A stretch of 64,000 bases of DNA from Gluconacetobacter liquefaciens (GCF_003350405.1 NZ_QQAW01000001.1:310001-374000), one strand, 5' to 3'; shown: positions 10,952 through 21,305, counted from the stretch's first letter. Program-made: numbers and translations. The notes: generated from the letters alone by a model not told the origin.

Positions 10952-12487
10952 ATGGACACGTCCGTTTCCCGTCCCGAACTGCTGCTGGTGGCGGATGCCG
11001 TCGCGCGCGAGAAGGCGATCGACCGGGAGGAAGTCCTGGAGGCGATGGAGCAGGCCATTCAGAAGGCCGGGCGCGCCAAGTACGGGCATGAGAAGGACAT
11101 CCGCGCGACCATCGACCGCAAGACCGGCGATGTGCGCCTGTCGCGCTGGACCGAGGCCGTGGAGGTCGTGGAGAATGAGGAAACGCAGATCCCGCTCCAT
11201 ATCGCCCGCAAGTTCAAGCCCGAGATCCAGTTGGGCGAGCATCTGGTTGACCCGCTGCCGCCGATCGATTTTGGCCGGATTGCGGCGCAGACCGCCAAGC
11301 AGGTGATCGTGCAGCGCGTGCGCGAATATGAGCGCAAGCGCCAGTTCGAGGAATTCAAGGACCGCGTGGGCGAGATCGTGAACGGCACGGTCAAGCGCAC
11401 GGAATACGGGAACCTGATGGTCGAGATCGGCAGTTCGGAGGCGCTGCTGCGCCGCGACGAGCTGATCCCGCGTGAGAGCTTCCGCAATTCCGACCGCGTG
11501 CGGGCCTATATCTATGACGTGCGCGACGAGCCGCGCGGGCCGCAGATCTTCCTGTCGCGCACGCATCCGGCGTTCCTGGCCAAGCTGTTCGCGCAGGAAG
11601 TGCCCGAGATCTATGACGGCATCATCGAGATCAAGGCCGTGGCCCGCGATCCGGGGTCGCGCGCCAAGATGGCGGTGATTTCGCGCGATGCCTCGATCGA
11701 TCCGGTCGGTGCCTGCGTGGGTATGCGCGGATCGCGCGTGCAGGCCGTGGTGCAGGAACTTCAGGGCGAGAAGATCGACATCATTCCTTGGAGCCCGCAG
11801 GCGGCGACCTTCGTGGTCAACGCGCTGGCGCCGGCGGAAGTCAGCAAGGTGGTGATGGACGAGGAGGCCGGGCGCGTCGAAGTGGTGGTGCCCGACGAGC
11901 AGTTGAGCCTGGCGATCGGCCGGCGCGGGCAGAATGTCCGCCTGGCGAGCCAGTTGACGCGCTGGGATATCGACATCCTGACCGAGGCCGAGGAATCGGA
12001 GCGCCGGCAGGAAGAGTTCCGTCGTCGCAGCAACCTGTTCGTCGAAGCGCTGGACGTGGACGACGTGATTGCCGGCCTGCTGGTGACCGAAGGCTTCCAT
12101 TCGATCGAGGAACTGGCGTATGCCGAGCCCGACGAACTGGCGGAGATCGAAGGGTTCGACGAGGATGTGGCCGGCGAACTGGTCCGCCGTGCGGAGGGCT
12201 TCCTGGCCCGTCGCGAGGAGGAACTGGACGAGAAGCGCCGTGGACTCGGCGTGACCGACGAGATTGCGGTTCTGGGCGTGTTTTCCAACCAGATGCTGGT
12301 GACGCTGGGTGAAAAGGGTGTGAAGACCCTGGACGATCTGGCTGACCTGGCCGGCGATGAGCTGGTCGAATTCCTCGGCGGCGACGTGATCGACGAGGAA
12401 GCGGCGAACGAGATCATCATGGCGGCGCGTGCTCACTGGTTCGAGGACGAGCCGTCGGCTGAAGCCCAGGAGGCGCCGGAGGCCTGA
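10952..12487 (+). CDS. nusA: Transcription termination/antitermination factor NusA
   Basis: NusA binds RNA polymerase and controls pausing, termination and antitermination. The 511-aa protein shows the N-terminal polymerase-binding domain (about 1-125), an S1 domain (about 135-200, starting GEIVNGTVKRTEYGNLMVEI), two KH domains (about 205-350, with ACVGMRGSRVQAV and SLAIGRRGQNVRLASQLT) and an acidic C-terminal pair of helix-hairpin-helix-like repeats (about 365-500), as in other proteobacterial NusA. The ATG at 10952 follows TCCTGGAGG. In E. coli this operon is autoregulated by NusA, which makes the hairpin ahead of rimP notable. Confidence 0.96.
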   Translation: MDTSVSRPELLLVADAVAREKAIDREEVLEAMEQAIQKAGRAKYGHEKDIRATIDRKTGDVRLSRWTEAVEVVENEETQIPLHIARKFKPEIQLGEHLVDPLPPIDFGRIAAQTAKQVIVQRVREYERKRQFEEFKDRVGEIVNGTVKRTEYGNLMVEIGSSEALLRRDELIPRESFRNSDRVRAYIYDVRDEPRGPQIFLSRTHPAFLAKLFAQEVPEIYDGIIEIKAVARDPGSRAKMAVISRDASIDPVGACVGMRGSRVQAVVQELQGEKIDIIPWSPQAATFVVNALAPAEVSKVVMDEEAGRVEVVVPDEQLSLAIGRRGQNVRLASQLTRWDIDILTEAEESERRQEEFRRRSNLFVEALDVDDVIAGLLVTEGFHSIEELAYAEPDELAEIEGFDEDVAGELVRRAEGFLARREEELDEKRRGLGVTDEIAVLGVFSNQMLVTLGEKGVKTLDDLADLAGDELVEFLGGDVIDEEAANEIIMAARAHWFEDEPSAEAQEAPEA

Positions 12488-12521
12488 GCGCCACGGCGTG
12501 TCGGGGCAGGCGGGACAGGAT

Positions 12522-13163
12522 ATGACGGCGGACGCCGATCTGGAGCCGGAAGACGACGAGCGGGGGCCTTTGCGCCGCTGTATCGTCACGCGGGAGCGCG
12601 CGGCACCCGAGACGATGGTCCGTTTCGTGGTCTCGCCCGACCGGATTGTGACACCCGATCTTTCCGCGCGTCTGCCCGGACGGGGAATCTGGTTGAGCGC
12701 GCGGCGGGATGTGCTAGAAACGGCCCGGACGCGAGGGGCATTCTCACGCGCAGCCCGGGGTCAGGTCGTTGTTCCGCCCGATCTGGACAAGATCCTGGAA
12801 GCCGGCCTCGTGCGCCGGATACTGGATACGGTGGGACTCGCACGACGGGCCGGTCAGGTGACATACGGTTTCGTCAAGGTGCGGGAATGGATAGAGGGCG
12901 GTCGCGCCGGTCTGATCATACAGGCCGAGGATGGCAGCCCTGATGAGAGGACGAGGTTATTGTCCGGCGCACGGGATCTGCCGATAGCGGTTGTTCCTAC
13001 GGCGGCGGGTCTGGGTGCGGCATTCGGCCGTGACCATGTCGTGCATGCGGCGATGTCGCATGGCGAACTGGCACGGCGCGTCCGTATCGATAGTGAACGT
13101 TTTGCGGGGCTGTCCGGCAGGGCGGTTCCGGGTTCGTCGGACCGATCCGGCGAACTTGGGTGA
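12522..13163 (+). CDS. YlxR-family RNA-binding protein fused to L7Ae-like domain
   Basis: The 213-aa protein has an N-terminal YlxR/DUF448 domain (about residues 15-95: RCIVTRERAAPETMVRFVV, LPGRGIWLSARRDVLE) and a C-terminal L7Ae/L30e-like RNA-binding domain (about 95-170: GLARRAGQVTYGFVKVREWI). Both are small nucleic-acid-binding folds, and the fusion between nusA and infB is common in alphaproteobacteria. The ATG at 12522 was chosen because it follows ACAGGA; upstream frame residues belong to the nusA overlap. The exact role is not established; YlxR has been linked to RNase P and translation in other bacteria. Confidence 0.88.
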   Translation: MTADADLEPEDDERGPLRRCIVTRERAAPETMVRFVVSPDRIVTPDLSARLPGRGIWLSARRDVLETARTRGAFSRAARGQVVVPPDLDKILEAGLVRRILDTVGLARRAGQVTYGFVKVREWIEGGRAGLIIQAEDGSPDERTRLLSGARDLPIAVVPTAAGLGAAFGRDHVVHAAMSHGELARRVRIDSERFAGLSGRAVPGSSDRSGELG

Positions 13164-13175
13164 ACAGGCGGGTAC

Positions 13176-15815
13176 ATGAGCGAAGGCAACGATCAGGATC
13201 AGGGTAAGGGACGCTTGTCCTTGCGGCCGGCGGGCCGGAAGGAGGTCGGACGGACGGTTGACGCCGGTTCCGTGCGGCAGAGTTTCAGCCATGGTCGTTC
13301 GAAGGTGGTGCAGGTCGAGGTGCGCAAGAAGCGCGGCCCCGGTCCGGCCCCCGCAGGCAGCGGCTCCGGTTCGCCGGGTGGCGGCCGGGCAGGTGCGCGC
13401 GGTGGCAGTGGCGGTCGCGCGCTGACCGCAGCCGAACTGGCTACCCGCCAGCGCGTCCTCGAGGAGCAGCGGGCCGAGGCTGTTCGCCGCGAGCAGGAGC
13501 GCCGCGAGCAGGAAAAGATCATGATCCTGTCCGCCGCCGAGGAAGAATCCCGCGAACAGGAAGAAGCGGCCCGTGCCCGAGCCGAGCAGGCCGCGCGTCA
13601 GGTTCAGGAGCAGCCTGAGGTCGTGGAGACCGGGGCGGTGGTCTCGGCCGTGCCGAGGCCCGGCGAGGTTACGCTGGCGCCGCCGATGGAGCGCCTGCGC
13701 CCGCTGGCCGAACGCGCCATCATGCCGGCCCGCCCGGTGACGCCGACCCGCCCCGCGCCTGCGGCTGCGACGCCGGCCCAGCCGCAGGGCGAGACCCTGC
13801 GCCTGCGCACCGGTCGCGGCCCCGACACGGAAGAGGAACGCCGGGCGCCGCGTCGCCCCGGTGTCGTGCCCAGCCGCAAGCCGAACGGCGCGCCTGCGAA
13901 GAAGGGTGGCGACAACCGCCGTTCCGGCCGTATCGACGTTCAGGCGGCGATCGAGGGTGACGACGACAAGACGCGCTCGCTGGCCTCGGTCCGGCGTCAG
14001 CGCGAGCGTGAGCGCCGGCAGGCCGAACTGGAGCGTCTGCGCTCCGACCAGGTCCGCGTGGTGCGTGACGTCGTGCTGCCCGAGACGATCACGGTGCAGG
14101 AACTGGCGAACCGTATGGCGGCCCGCCAGGGCGAAGTCATCAAGGCCCTGATGAAGATGGGCGTGATGGCGACCGTGACGCAGTCGCTGGATGCCGACAC
14201 GGCCGAGCTGGTGATTCAGGAATTCGGCCATCGTGTGCGCCGCGTGGCGGACAGCGATGTCGAGATCGGTATCGAAGGCATCGACGATACGCCGGAAGAT
14301 CTGCTGCCGCGTCCGCCCGTCGTGACGGTCATGGGGCATGTCGACCACGGCAAGACCTCGCTGCTGGATGCGCTGCGCACCACCGACGTGGCTGCGGCCG
14401 AAGCCGGCGGGATCACGCAGCATATCGGCGCCTATCAGGTGACGCTGCCTTCGGGCTCCAAGATCACCTTCATCGACACGCCGGGCCATGAGGCGTTCAC
14501 CGCCATGCGTGCCCGTGGTGCCTCGGTGACCGACGTGGTGGTGCTGGTGGTCGCGGCGGATGACGGCGTGATGCCGCAGACGATCGAGGCGATCCGCCAT
14601 GCCAAGGCGGCGAATGCGCCGATCGTGGTGGCGATCAACAAGTGCGACAAGCCGGGTGCCAACCCCGAGCGCGTGCGTCAGGAACTGCTGTCGCACGAGA
14701 TCGTGGTCGAATCGATGGGCGGCGACACCCAGGATGTCGAGGTCTCGGCGCTGAAGCGCACCGGGCTGGACAAGCTGGAAGAAGCCATCCTGCTCCAGGC
14801 GGAAATCCTGGACCTGCGCGCCAACCCGGACCGGGTGGCCGAAGGCTCGGTGATCGAAAGCCGGCTGGATCGCGGTCGTGGCCCGGTGGCGACGATCCTG
14901 GTGCAGAAGGGCACGCTGCGGCGTGGCGACATCGTGGTGGCCGGCGCCGAATGGGGCCGTGTCCGTGCGATGCTCGACGACCGCAATCGCCAGATCCAGG
15001 AGGCGCTGCCTTCGACCCCGGTCGAGATCCTGGGCGTCACCGGCGTGCCGGGTGCAGGCGAGCCTTTCGTGGTGGTGGAGAACGAGAACCGCGCCCGCGA
15101 GATCTCGGAATTCCGCCAGCGCGTGATCAAGGACCGCATGGCTGCTGGCCAGACTGCCGCGCGCGGCACGCTGGACCAGATGCTGGCGCGCATCCAGGCC
15201 GGTGCCCAGAAGGAAGTCGCCGTGCTGATCAAGGCCGACGTCCAGGGTTCGGCCGAGGCGTTGCAGACCACGGTGCTCAAGCTTGAGCACGAAGAGGTCA
15301 AGGTGCGGGTGCTGACGGCCGGTGTGGGCCAGATCACCGAAAGCGACGTGCAGTTGGCCAAGGCTTCGGATGCGGTGATCATCGCGTTCAACGTCCGTGC
15401 CACGACGCAGGCGCGGGAACTGGCGCAGCGCGAAGGGGTCGATATCCGCTACTACTCGATCATCTATCAGGTCGCGGATGACGTGGAGCAGTTGGTCAAG
15501 GGCAAGGTTGCGCCCAAGCACCGCGAGAAGTTCCTGGGGTATGCCGAGATCCGCAAGGTGTTCGACATCACCAAGGTGGGCAAGGTTGCCGGTTGCTACG
15601 TCACCGAGGGCGTGGTCAAGCGTGGGTGCGGTGTGCGCCTGCTGCGCGACAACGTCGTGGTGCACGAGGGCGATCTCAGCCAGCTCAAGCGCTTCAAGGA
15701 CGATGTCAAGGAAGTGGCGCGCGGTTATGAGTGCGGCCTGTCCTTCGCGGGCTACAACGATCTGCGCGAAGGCGACATGGTCGAGTGCTACGAGATGGAA
15801 CTGGTTCCCGCATGA
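13176..15815 (+). CDS. infB: Translation initiation factor IF-2
   Basis: IF-2 is the GTPase that delivers initiator tRNA to the 30S subunit and promotes subunit joining. The 879-aa protein has a long charged, Ala/Pro/Arg-rich N-terminus (about 1-300), an IF2_N domain (about 300-365, including [11 protein letters not shown]), and a G domain with G1 GHVDHGKT (387-394), DTPGHE from 434 and NKCD (488-491). Domains II to IV follow up to the C-terminal [18 protein letters not shown] region. It lies 12 bases after the YlxR gene, and its stop overlaps the rbfA start as ATGA. Confidence 0.97.
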   Translation: MSEGNDQDQGKGRLSLRPAGRKEVGRTVDAGSVRQSFSHGRSKVVQVEVRKKRGPGPAPAGSGSGSPGGGRAGARGGSGGRALTAAELATRQRVLEEQRAEAVRREQERREQEKIMILSAAEEESREQEEAARARAEQAARQVQEQPEVVETGAVVSAVPRPGEVTLAPPMERLRPLAERAIMPARPVTPTRPAPAAATPAQPQGETLRLRTGRGPDTEEERRAPRRPGVVPSRKPNGAPAKKGGDNRRSGRIDVQAAIEGDDDKTRSLASVRRQRERERRQAELERLRSDQVRVVRDVVLPETITVQELANRMAARQGEVIKALMKMGVMATVTQSLDADTAELVIQEFGHRVRRVADSDVEIGIEGIDDTPEDLLPRPPVVTVMGHVDHGKTSLLDALRTTDVAAAEAGGITQHIGAYQVTLPSGSKITFIDTPGHEAFTAMRARGASVTDVVVLVVAADDGVMPQTIEAIRHAKAANAPIVVAINKCDKPGANPERVRQELLSHEIVVESMGGDTQDVEVSALKRTGLDKLEEAILLQAEILDLRANPDRVAEGSVIESRLDRGRGPVATILVQKGTLRRGDIVVAGAEWGRVRAMLDDRNRQIQEALPSTPVEILGVTGVPGAGEPFVVVENENRAREISEFRQRVIKDRMAAGQTAARGTLDQMLARIQAGAQKEVAVLIKADVQGSAEALQTTVLKLEHEEVKVRVLTAGVGQITESDVQLAKASDAVIIAFNVRATTQARELAQREGVDIRYYSIIYQVADDVEQLVKGKVAPKHREKFLGYAEIRKVFDITKVGKVAGCYVTEGVVKRGCGVRLLRDNVVVHEGDLSQLKRFKDDVKEVARGYECGLSFAGYNDLREGDMVECYEMELVPA

Positions 15816-16249
15816 GCCGCAACCCATCCCGTGGGAAGGTGAATACGGCGGGGCCGGCGGGGAAACTCGCCGGTCTTGCCGCTTCCGGACCCAGCCAGCG
15901 CCAGTTGCGCGTGGGCGAGGAAGTGCGCCGGGTGCTGGCGGACCTGTTCGCCCGCACCGAATTCCGCGACCCGGAACTGGTCGATGCCCGCATCACCGTG
16001 ACGGAAGTACGTCTGTCCCCGGACCTGAAGCACGCGACGGCCTTCGTGGCGCGGCTGGGGCGTAGCGATGTGGATGCGCTGATGCCGGCGCTGAGGCGTG
16101 TGGCGCCGTTCCTGCGGTCGCGCATGTCGGGCAATCTGCGGCTGCGGGTGGTGCCGGAAATCCATTTCCAGCCGGATACGGCGCTGGATTATGCGATGGA
16201 AGTCAGTGCGTTGCTGAACAAGCCGGAAGTGGCGCGGGATCTGGACTGA
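15812..16249 (+). CDS. rbfA: Ribosome-binding factor A
   Basis: RbfA is a KH-type 30S assembly factor that binds near helix 1 of 16S rRNA. The 145-aa protein has the conserved core [38 protein letters not shown] and the C-terminal [19 protein letters not shown]. About 30 polar residues precede the core, a modest extension. The ATG at 15812 overlaps the infB stop, giving tight coupling. In most bacteria truB follows; here a repeat and an inverted MCE gene intervene. Confidence 0.95.
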   Translation: MSRNPSRGKVNTAGPAGKLAGLAASGPSQRQLRVGEEVRRVLADLFARTEFRDPELVDARITVTEVRLSPDLKHATAFVARLGRSDVDALMPALRRVAPFLRSRMSGNLRLRVVPEIHFQPDTALDYAMEVSALLNKPEVARDLD

Positions 16250-16252
16250 GAG

Positions 16253-16382
16253 AAAGTCTCTCTTCTTTTTCTGAAGAAAAAGAAGCAAAAAGACTTTTGA
16301 CCGGTTCAGGGACATCGCGTGTCCCGGCACAAAATTCCCCCGACGAATCAAAGTTTTTTGGTTCTTTTTTTCAAAAAAGAAC
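16253..16382. repeat. T-rich palindromic repeat, copy 2, with two further hairpins
   Basis: The 37 bases 16262-16298 match 7184-7220 exactly, including the CTTCTTTTTC/GAAAAAGAAG stem. Here an outer pair AAAGTCT (16253-16259) and AGACTTT (16291-16297) extends it. Two more hairpins follow: GGGACA/TGTCCC at 16309-16325 and the perfect 10-bp GTTCTTTTTT/AAAAAAGAAC at 16361-16382. It fills the gap between convergent rbfA and the MCE gene and could terminate transcription from both sides (inference). Confidence 0.85.
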
Positions 16383-16387
16383 GAAGA

Positions 16388-17365
16388 CTATCGCCTTCCT
16401 GTGATCAGAACGCCCGGTTCGCGGCGGATCGTGCGTGCCGCGTCATGCAATGCGGCGCCCCCGGCGGCGATGTCGCGCCGTGCCGCGTCCAGATTGGTTT
16501 CCAACGCATCATCCGGTGTGCGCAGGTCGGAGCGGATCTGACGGGCGGCCGCCAGGGCGGCGTGGGTGTCGCGGGTGACGGCGTGGATTTCCGTGCCGCG
16601 ATCGTGACTCTGCCGGTGGGCCGTCGCGCGCACCTGTTCGAGCGCGGCGCGGGTGGTGTGCCAGTCGGTTTCGATCTTTTGTCGGGCTGTTTGTGCCGTG
16701 GCGGAAGCCGTTCGGATGGAAGATGCGGTTGCCGTTACGCTGGCGCGGACGGGGGGCAGGGTGGCATCGAGTGTCTGCCTGATCTTTTGGCCTTCCTGCA
16801 CGGTCTGCCGCCATTCCGCTGCCATTTTATGGATCGGCAGGGTGGTCAGGGTGCGGCGGAGGATGGCCAGGCGGGATTCATGGGTTGGAATTTCCGGCAG
16901 GTTCGACAGGCCGGGATGCAGGGGCGGGGCCGGGCCGGGGGCGATATCGAGATCGATGCCGACGCGGCCGGTCACCAGGCTGGCGCTATGCAGTTCGGCC
17001 TGCAATCCGTCCTGGATCAGCCGGGACAGCATCAGGTGCGGCGACAGGGCGCCTCCGCCGCCAGCCATGTGAATCCGTTCGGGCTGGATGCGGATCGTGA
17101 CCGGAATCAGCGCGCGGCCATGCAGGGGATCGGCGGTGAGGCCGACATGTTCGACCCGTCCAAGTGTCGCGCCGCGAAACGTGACCGTGGCGCCGGCGCG
17201 CAGGCCGCCGATCGGACGGTCGAAGACGACCATGGCGCGCTCGCTGTGCGTCATCAGGCCGAACTGGCCGAACGCGCCAAGGAACGCGCAGCCCAGCCCG
17301 ATCCCGCCGGCAACGAAGAGCAGGACGGCCGTCCATCCGGCTGCCCGGCCTGGATGACTGCTCAT
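16388..17365 (-). CDS. MCE/MlaD-domain lipid-transport-type protein
   Basis: The 325-aa protein has one N-terminal membrane helix (about residues 11-33, GWTAVLLFVAGGIGLGCAFL), then an MCE domain (about 42-130, beginning AMVVFDRPIGGLRAGATVTF and GATLGRVEHVGL), and a long Ala-rich, probably helical C-terminal half (about 165-325). MCE proteins such as MlaD, PqiB and LetB form hexameric rings or tubes that carry lipids across the periplasm. It is coded opposite to its neighbours, between rbfA and truB, and has no nearby ATPase or permease gene. Its partners are therefore unknown. Confidence 0.82.
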   Translation of the reverse strand: MSSHPGRAAGWTAVLLFVAGGIGLGCAFLGAFGQFGLMTHSERAMVVFDRPIGGLRAGATVTFRGATLGRVEHVGLTADPLHGRALIPVTIRIQPERIHMAGGGGALSPHLMLSRLIQDGLQAELHSASLVTGRVGIDLDIAPGPAPPLHPGLSNLPEIPTHESRLAILRRTLTTLPIHKMAAEWRQTVQEGQKIRQTLDATLPPVRASVTATASSIRTASATAQTARQKIETDWHTTRAALEQVRATAHRQSHDRGTEIHAVTRDTHAALAAARQIRSDLRTPDDALETNLDAARRDIAAGGAALHDAARTIRREPGVLITGRR

Positions 17366-17520
17366 CGGAGGAGGGGGAAAGAAAAGATCATGAGGCGTTT
17401 ATTTCGGGCCTCCTGAGCCCCTTGAGAAAGCAGGCATGGCACAATCCGGCATTGCTCCTCATTCAGGGCTCGTCTACACGCACGCCTCTTCCAGGATTTT
17501 GATCAAGAAGGTTTTGCCCC

Positions 17521-18441
17521 ATGCGACGCAAGCGCGGACGTCAGATCGATGGCTGGCTGGTCATCGACAAGCCGGCGGGGATGACATCGACCGATGTCGT
17601 CAACCGGGTGAAGCGCGCCTTCGATGCCGCCAAGGCGGGGCATGGTGGCACGCTGGACCCGCTGGCGACCGGCCTGCTGCCCATCGCCTTCGGCGCGGCG
17701 ACCAAGACCGTGCCGTACATCATGGACGGAACCAAGCGCTATCAGTTCACCCTGCGTCTGGGCGAGGCCCGGGATACCGACGATGCCGACGGGGCGGTGA
17801 CCGAGACCTCGGCCGTGCGGCCGACGGACGAGGATTTCCGCCGTGCGCTGCCGGCGTTCCAAGGCGATATCATGCAGGTGCCGCCCGTCTATTCCGCGAT
17901 CAAGGTGGCGGGAGAGCGGGCCTATGACATGGCGCGCGACGGGCGGCCGCCCGATCTGCCGCCCCGGCCGGCCCGGATCGACCGGTTCGAACTGGTGGCG
18001 CGGCCGGATGAGGATACCGCGATTTTCGAAGTGGAATCGGGCAAGGGCGTCTATATGCGCTCGCTGGCGCGCGACATCGCGCGGGCCTGTGGCACGGTGG
18101 GCCACGTGGCCGCCCTGCGCCGTCTGCGGGTGGGGCCTTTTGCCGAGGAAGACGCGATTCCACTGGACAAACTGACGCCAAACGACGACAACGCGCCTGC
18201 CTCACCGGATCTGCTTCTTCCGGTCGCGACCGCGCTGGCCGACATCCCGGCGCTGGCCTTGACCCACGAGGAAGCAGAGTCCCTTTCGCATGGGCAGGCG
18301 ATCAGCCTGCTCGGCCTGATGGGACGCATTCCTGACGCCGCCGATCCCGACCAGGGCATCGTGCGGGGAATGGACGGGGGGCGCGTGATCGGGCTGTGCC
18401 GGCTGGAAGATGGCTGGCTGCGCCCGGACCGCATGCTTTAA
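17521..18441 (+). CDS. truB: tRNA pseudouridine(55) synthase TruB
   Basis: TruB makes pseudouridine 55 in the T-loop of most tRNAs. The 306-aa protein shows GWLVIDKPAGMTST near the N-terminus, the catalytic motif HGGTLDPLATGLLPI with aspartate 46, YQFTLRLGEARDTDD, the PPVYSAIKVAGERAY loop and KGVYMRSLARDIA. The start follows AAGAAGG. It leads a truB-rpsO-pnp run that normally follows rbfA directly, but here sits 1.27 kb away behind an inverted gene, so it likely has its own promoter in the 155 bases upstream. Confidence 0.96.
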   Translation: MRRKRGRQIDGWLVIDKPAGMTSTDVVNRVKRAFDAAKAGHGGTLDPLATGLLPIAFGAATKTVPYIMDGTKRYQFTLRLGEARDTDDADGAVTETSAVRPTDEDFRRALPAFQGDIMQVPPVYSAIKVAGERAYDMARDGRPPDLPPRPARIDRFELVARPDEDTAIFEVESGKGVYMRSLARDIARACGTVGHVAALRRLRVGPFAEEDAIPLDKLTPNDDNAPASPDLLLPVATALADIPALALTHEEAESLSHGQAISLLGLMGRIPDAADPDQGIVRGMDGGRVIGLCRLEDGWLRPDRML

Positions 18442-18465
18442 CCGAATTGGAATGTGGAGAACACG

Positions 18466-18735
18466 ATGTCGATTACTGCTGAACGCCGCACGGCGCTGAT
18501 TGGCGAATACCAGACCGCCGCCACCGACACCGGCTCGCCGGAAGTCCAGGTCGCCCTGCTGACCGAGCGGATCACGAACCTGACCGAGCACCTGAAGACC
18601 CACGCGAAGGATTTCCACTCGCGTCGCGGCCTGCTGGTGATGGTCGGCAAGCGCCGTGGCCTGCTGGACTATCTGAAGCGCAAGGACGAGGCCCGCTACC
18701 AGACCGTGATCGGTCGTCTGGGCCTGCGTCGCTGA
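18466..18735 (+). CDS. rpsO: 30S ribosomal protein S15
   Basis: S15 is an early-binding 30S protein that also forms an intersubunit bridge. The 89-aa product ([51 protein letters not shown]) has the family's usual length and sequence. The ATG at 18466 was chosen because it follows TGTGGAG at a good distance; an ATG 12 bases upstream would add four residues. It lies 24 bases after truB. The classical rpsO-pnp pair is kept, with a large stem-loop between them. Confidence 0.97.
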   Translation: MSITAERRTALIGEYQTAATDTGSPEVQVALLTERITNLTEHLKTHAKDFHSRRGLLVMVGKRRGLLDYLKRKDEARYQTVIGRLGLRR

Positions 18736-18743
18736 GATGACGC

Positions 18744-18790
18744 GCGATCCGGCCTGCTGCCCCGCTTTGCGTGGCAACGGGCCGGATCGC
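18744..18790 (+). promoter_or_regulatory. rpsO-pnp intergenic stem-loop
   Basis: A perfect 11-bp stem, GCGATCCGGCC (18744-18754) with GGCCGGATCGC (18780-18790), lies nine bases after rpsO. There is no T-run, so it is more likely an RNA-processing or stability structure than a plain terminator. In E. coli the rpsO-pnp interval contains an RNase III-cleaved stem that controls pnp; equivalence here is inferred from position only. The rest of the 313-base gap (to 19048) shows no gene. Confidence 0.6.
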
Positions 18791-19048
18791 ATTGGTGCGT
18801 TCCGCCGACGGGGTGGCATGGCCGCCCCGTTGTCGCGGGGCCGCCGCGCCCGATGCCCAATCCTGGGCCGGGCCACACGCTGCCCCCATGTCGGTGGAGA
18901 CATCCGGACCGGGTCACAGCGTTTCAGGCCACATGGTGTTCTGGCGGATGACCGTCATCGCTCCATGCCGTCCGAGACGCTGTCCTTCATCCCCTTGTCC
19001 GGGCCTCTCCCATTCATCCGGGGTGGCCATCGGACAGGGAGTGTCTGA

Positions 19049-21190
19049 ATGTTCAACTACTACCGCAAAGAGATCGAATGGGGCGGCCGCACGCTGGTGC
19101 TGGAGACGGGCAAGATCGCCCGCCAGGCCGATGGCGCCGTGGTCGTGACCTATGGCGACACGGTCGTGCTCTGCACCGCCGTGGGCGCCCGCAGCGTCAA
19201 GCCGGGCCAGGATTTCTTCCCACTGACGGTCAACTACCAGGAAAAGGCCTATGCGGCCGGCAAGATCCCCGGTGGCTTCTTCAAGCGTGAGGGCCGTCCG
19301 TCGGAGATCGAGGTGCTGAATTCGCGCCTGATCGACCGCCCGATCCGTCCGCTGTTCCCGGAGGGCTTCCGCAACGAGGTCCAGGTCGTCGCGACCGTGC
19401 TGAGCCACGATCTGGAAAACGATCCGGCGATCGCGTCCCTGATCGGCTGCTCGGCGGCGCTGACGCTGTCGGGCATTCCGTTCTTCGGCCCGGTGGCGGC
19501 CTGCCGCGTCGGCTATCAGAACGGCGCCTATGTGCTGAACCCGACCCTGCCGGAGATGAAGGACAGCGCGCTGGATCTGGTCGTCGCCGGCACCGCCGAA
19601 GGCGTGCTGATGGTCGAATCCGAAGCCGCCGAACTGAGCGAAGAGGTGATGCTGGGCGCCGTGACCTTCGGTCATGAAGCGTTCCAGCCGGTCATCGACG
19701 CCATCATCGCGCTGGCCGAGCATGCCGCGAAGGCGCCGTGGGATCTGGCCGAGCCGTCGGCCGAGGAACTGGCGCTGCGCAAGCGGATCGACGTGCTGGG
19801 CCGTGCGTCGATCGCCGAGGCGTACCAGGAGCGCGTGAAGCAGGCGCGTTACAAGAAGGTCGGTGCGGCGAAGGATGCCGTGCTGGCGGCGCTGACGGCT
19901 GAAGGCCTGGATGCGGGCGCGGCCAAGCCGATCCTGAAGGATCTGGAAGCCGACGTGGTGCGCAGCTCGGTGCTCGATACCGGTCTGCGGATCGACGGTC
20001 GCGACCTGAAGACGGTCCGCCCGATCGTGTCGGAAGTCGGTATTCTGCCGCGTGCCCATGGCTCGGCCCTGTTCACCCGTGGCGAGACCCAGGCTCTGGT
20101 GGTCGCGACCCTGGGCACCGCCCAGGACGAGCAGGTGATCGACGCGCTGGAAGGCGAGTACCGCACCAACTTCATGCTGCACTACAACTTCCCCCCCTAC
20201 TCGGTGGGTGAGTGCGGCCGCATGGGCTCGCCGGGCCGTCGCGAGATCGGGCATGGCAAGCTGGCCTGGCGCGCGGTGCATCCGCTGCTGCCCGGCAAGG
20301 ACACCTTCCCGTACACGATGCGCGTGGTGTCCGAGATCACCGAGAGCAACGGTTCGTCCTCGATGGCGACCGTGTGCGGCACCTCGCTGGCGCTGATGGA
20401 TGCCGGCGTGCCGCTGAAGCGTCCGGTGGCGGGTATCGCCATGGGCCTGATCAAGGAAGATCGCGGTTTCGCGGTGCTGTCCGACATCCTGGGTGACGAA
20501 GATCACCTGGGCGACATGGACTTCAAGGTGGCGGGCACCGAGCAGGGCGTCACCGCGCTGCAGATGGACATCAAGATCACGTCCATCACGCCCGAGATCA
20601 TGAAGATCGCCCTGGGCCAGGCGCGCGACGGCCGCCTGCACATCCTGGGCGAGATGTCCAAGGCCCTGACCGAGGGGCGCAGCGACGTGTCCTCGACCGC
20701 GCCGAAGATCACGACCATTACCGTGCCCAAGGAAAAGATCCGCGATGTGATCGGCCAGGGCGGTAAAGTGATCCGTGAGATCGTTGAATATTCGGGCGCC
20801 AAGATCGATATCAATGATGACGGCACGATCATGATCGCCGCGTCGGCCGAAGAGCAGGCCACCAAGGCGATCGAGCGTATTCGCGGCATCGTGGCCGAGC
20901 CCGAGATCGGCGCGATCTATACCGGCAAGGTTGTCAAGACCGCCGATTTCGGTGCGTTCGTGAACTTCCTGGGCGCGCGCGACGGTCTGGTCCATATCTC
21001 GGAACTGTCGCAGGGCCGGGTGGCCAAGACCACGGACATCGTCAACCAGGGCGATGTGGTCAAGGTGAAGGTTCTGGGCTTCGACGATCGCGGCAAGGTC
21101 AAGCTGTCGATGCGCGTCGTCGATCAGGAGACGGGGGCCGATATCACCGAGACTGTCGGCGCCAAGCCCGCCCGACCGCCGGCACGCTGA
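19049..21190 (+). CDS. pnp: Polyribonucleotide nucleotidyltransferase (PNPase)
   Basis: PNPase degrades RNA phosphorolytically from the 3' end and is part of the degradosome in many bacteria. The 713-aa protein has two RNase PH domains (about 10-230 and 315-550, with [17 protein letters not shown] and [19 protein letters not shown]), a KH domain (about 555-615, with [16 protein letters not shown]) and a C-terminal S1 domain (about 620-690, [19 protein letters not shown]). The start at 19049 follows GGGAGTGTCTGA. A 16-base UUCG-loop hairpin (21269-21284, CGGTCC/GGACCG) follows without a T-run. Confidence 0.97.
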   Translation: MFNYYRKEIEWGGRTLVLETGKIARQADGAVVVTYGDTVVLCTAVGARSVKPGQDFFPLTVNYQEKAYAAGKIPGGFFKREGRPSEIEVLNSRLIDRPIRPLFPEGFRNEVQVVATVLSHDLENDPAIASLIGCSAALTLSGIPFFGPVAACRVGYQNGAYVLNPTLPEMKDSALDLVVAGTAEGVLMVESEAAELSEEVMLGAVTFGHEAFQPVIDAIIALAEHAAKAPWDLAEPSAEELALRKRIDVLGRASIAEAYQERVKQARYKKVGAAKDAVLAALTAEGLDAGAAKPILKDLEADVVRSSVLDTGLRIDGRDLKTVRPIVSEVGILPRAHGSALFTRGETQALVVATLGTAQDEQVIDALEGEYRTNFMLHYNFPPYSVGECGRMGSPGRREIGHGKLAWRAVHPLLPGKDTFPYTMRVVSEITESNGSSSMATVCGTSLALMDAGVPLKRPVAGIAMGLIKEDRGFAVLSDILGDEDHLGDMDFKVAGTEQGVTALQMDIKITSITPEIMKIALGQARDGRLHILGEMSKALTEGRSDVSSTAPKITTITVPKEKIRDVIGQGGKVIREIVEYSGAKIDINDDGTIMIAASAEEQATKAIERIRGIVAEPEIGAIYTGKVVKTADFGAFVNFLGARDGLVHISELSQGRVAKTTDIVNQGDVVKVKVLGFDDRGKVKLSMRVVDQETGADITETVGAKPARPPAR

Positions 21191-21305
21191 GGCCGGTCGG
21201 CGGCGGGGTAATCAGCCTCGCCGTCGCGGCTCCGCCCGTGAGGTGCGGGGCACGGATGGACGAGACGCCGGTCCTTCGGGACCGTGCGAGGACGATAGGG
21301 TAGTG

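Noticed and set aside
12957-15827. 956-codon open frame antisense to infB
   Set aside because: Mirror frame of a GC-rich gene; no domain pattern.
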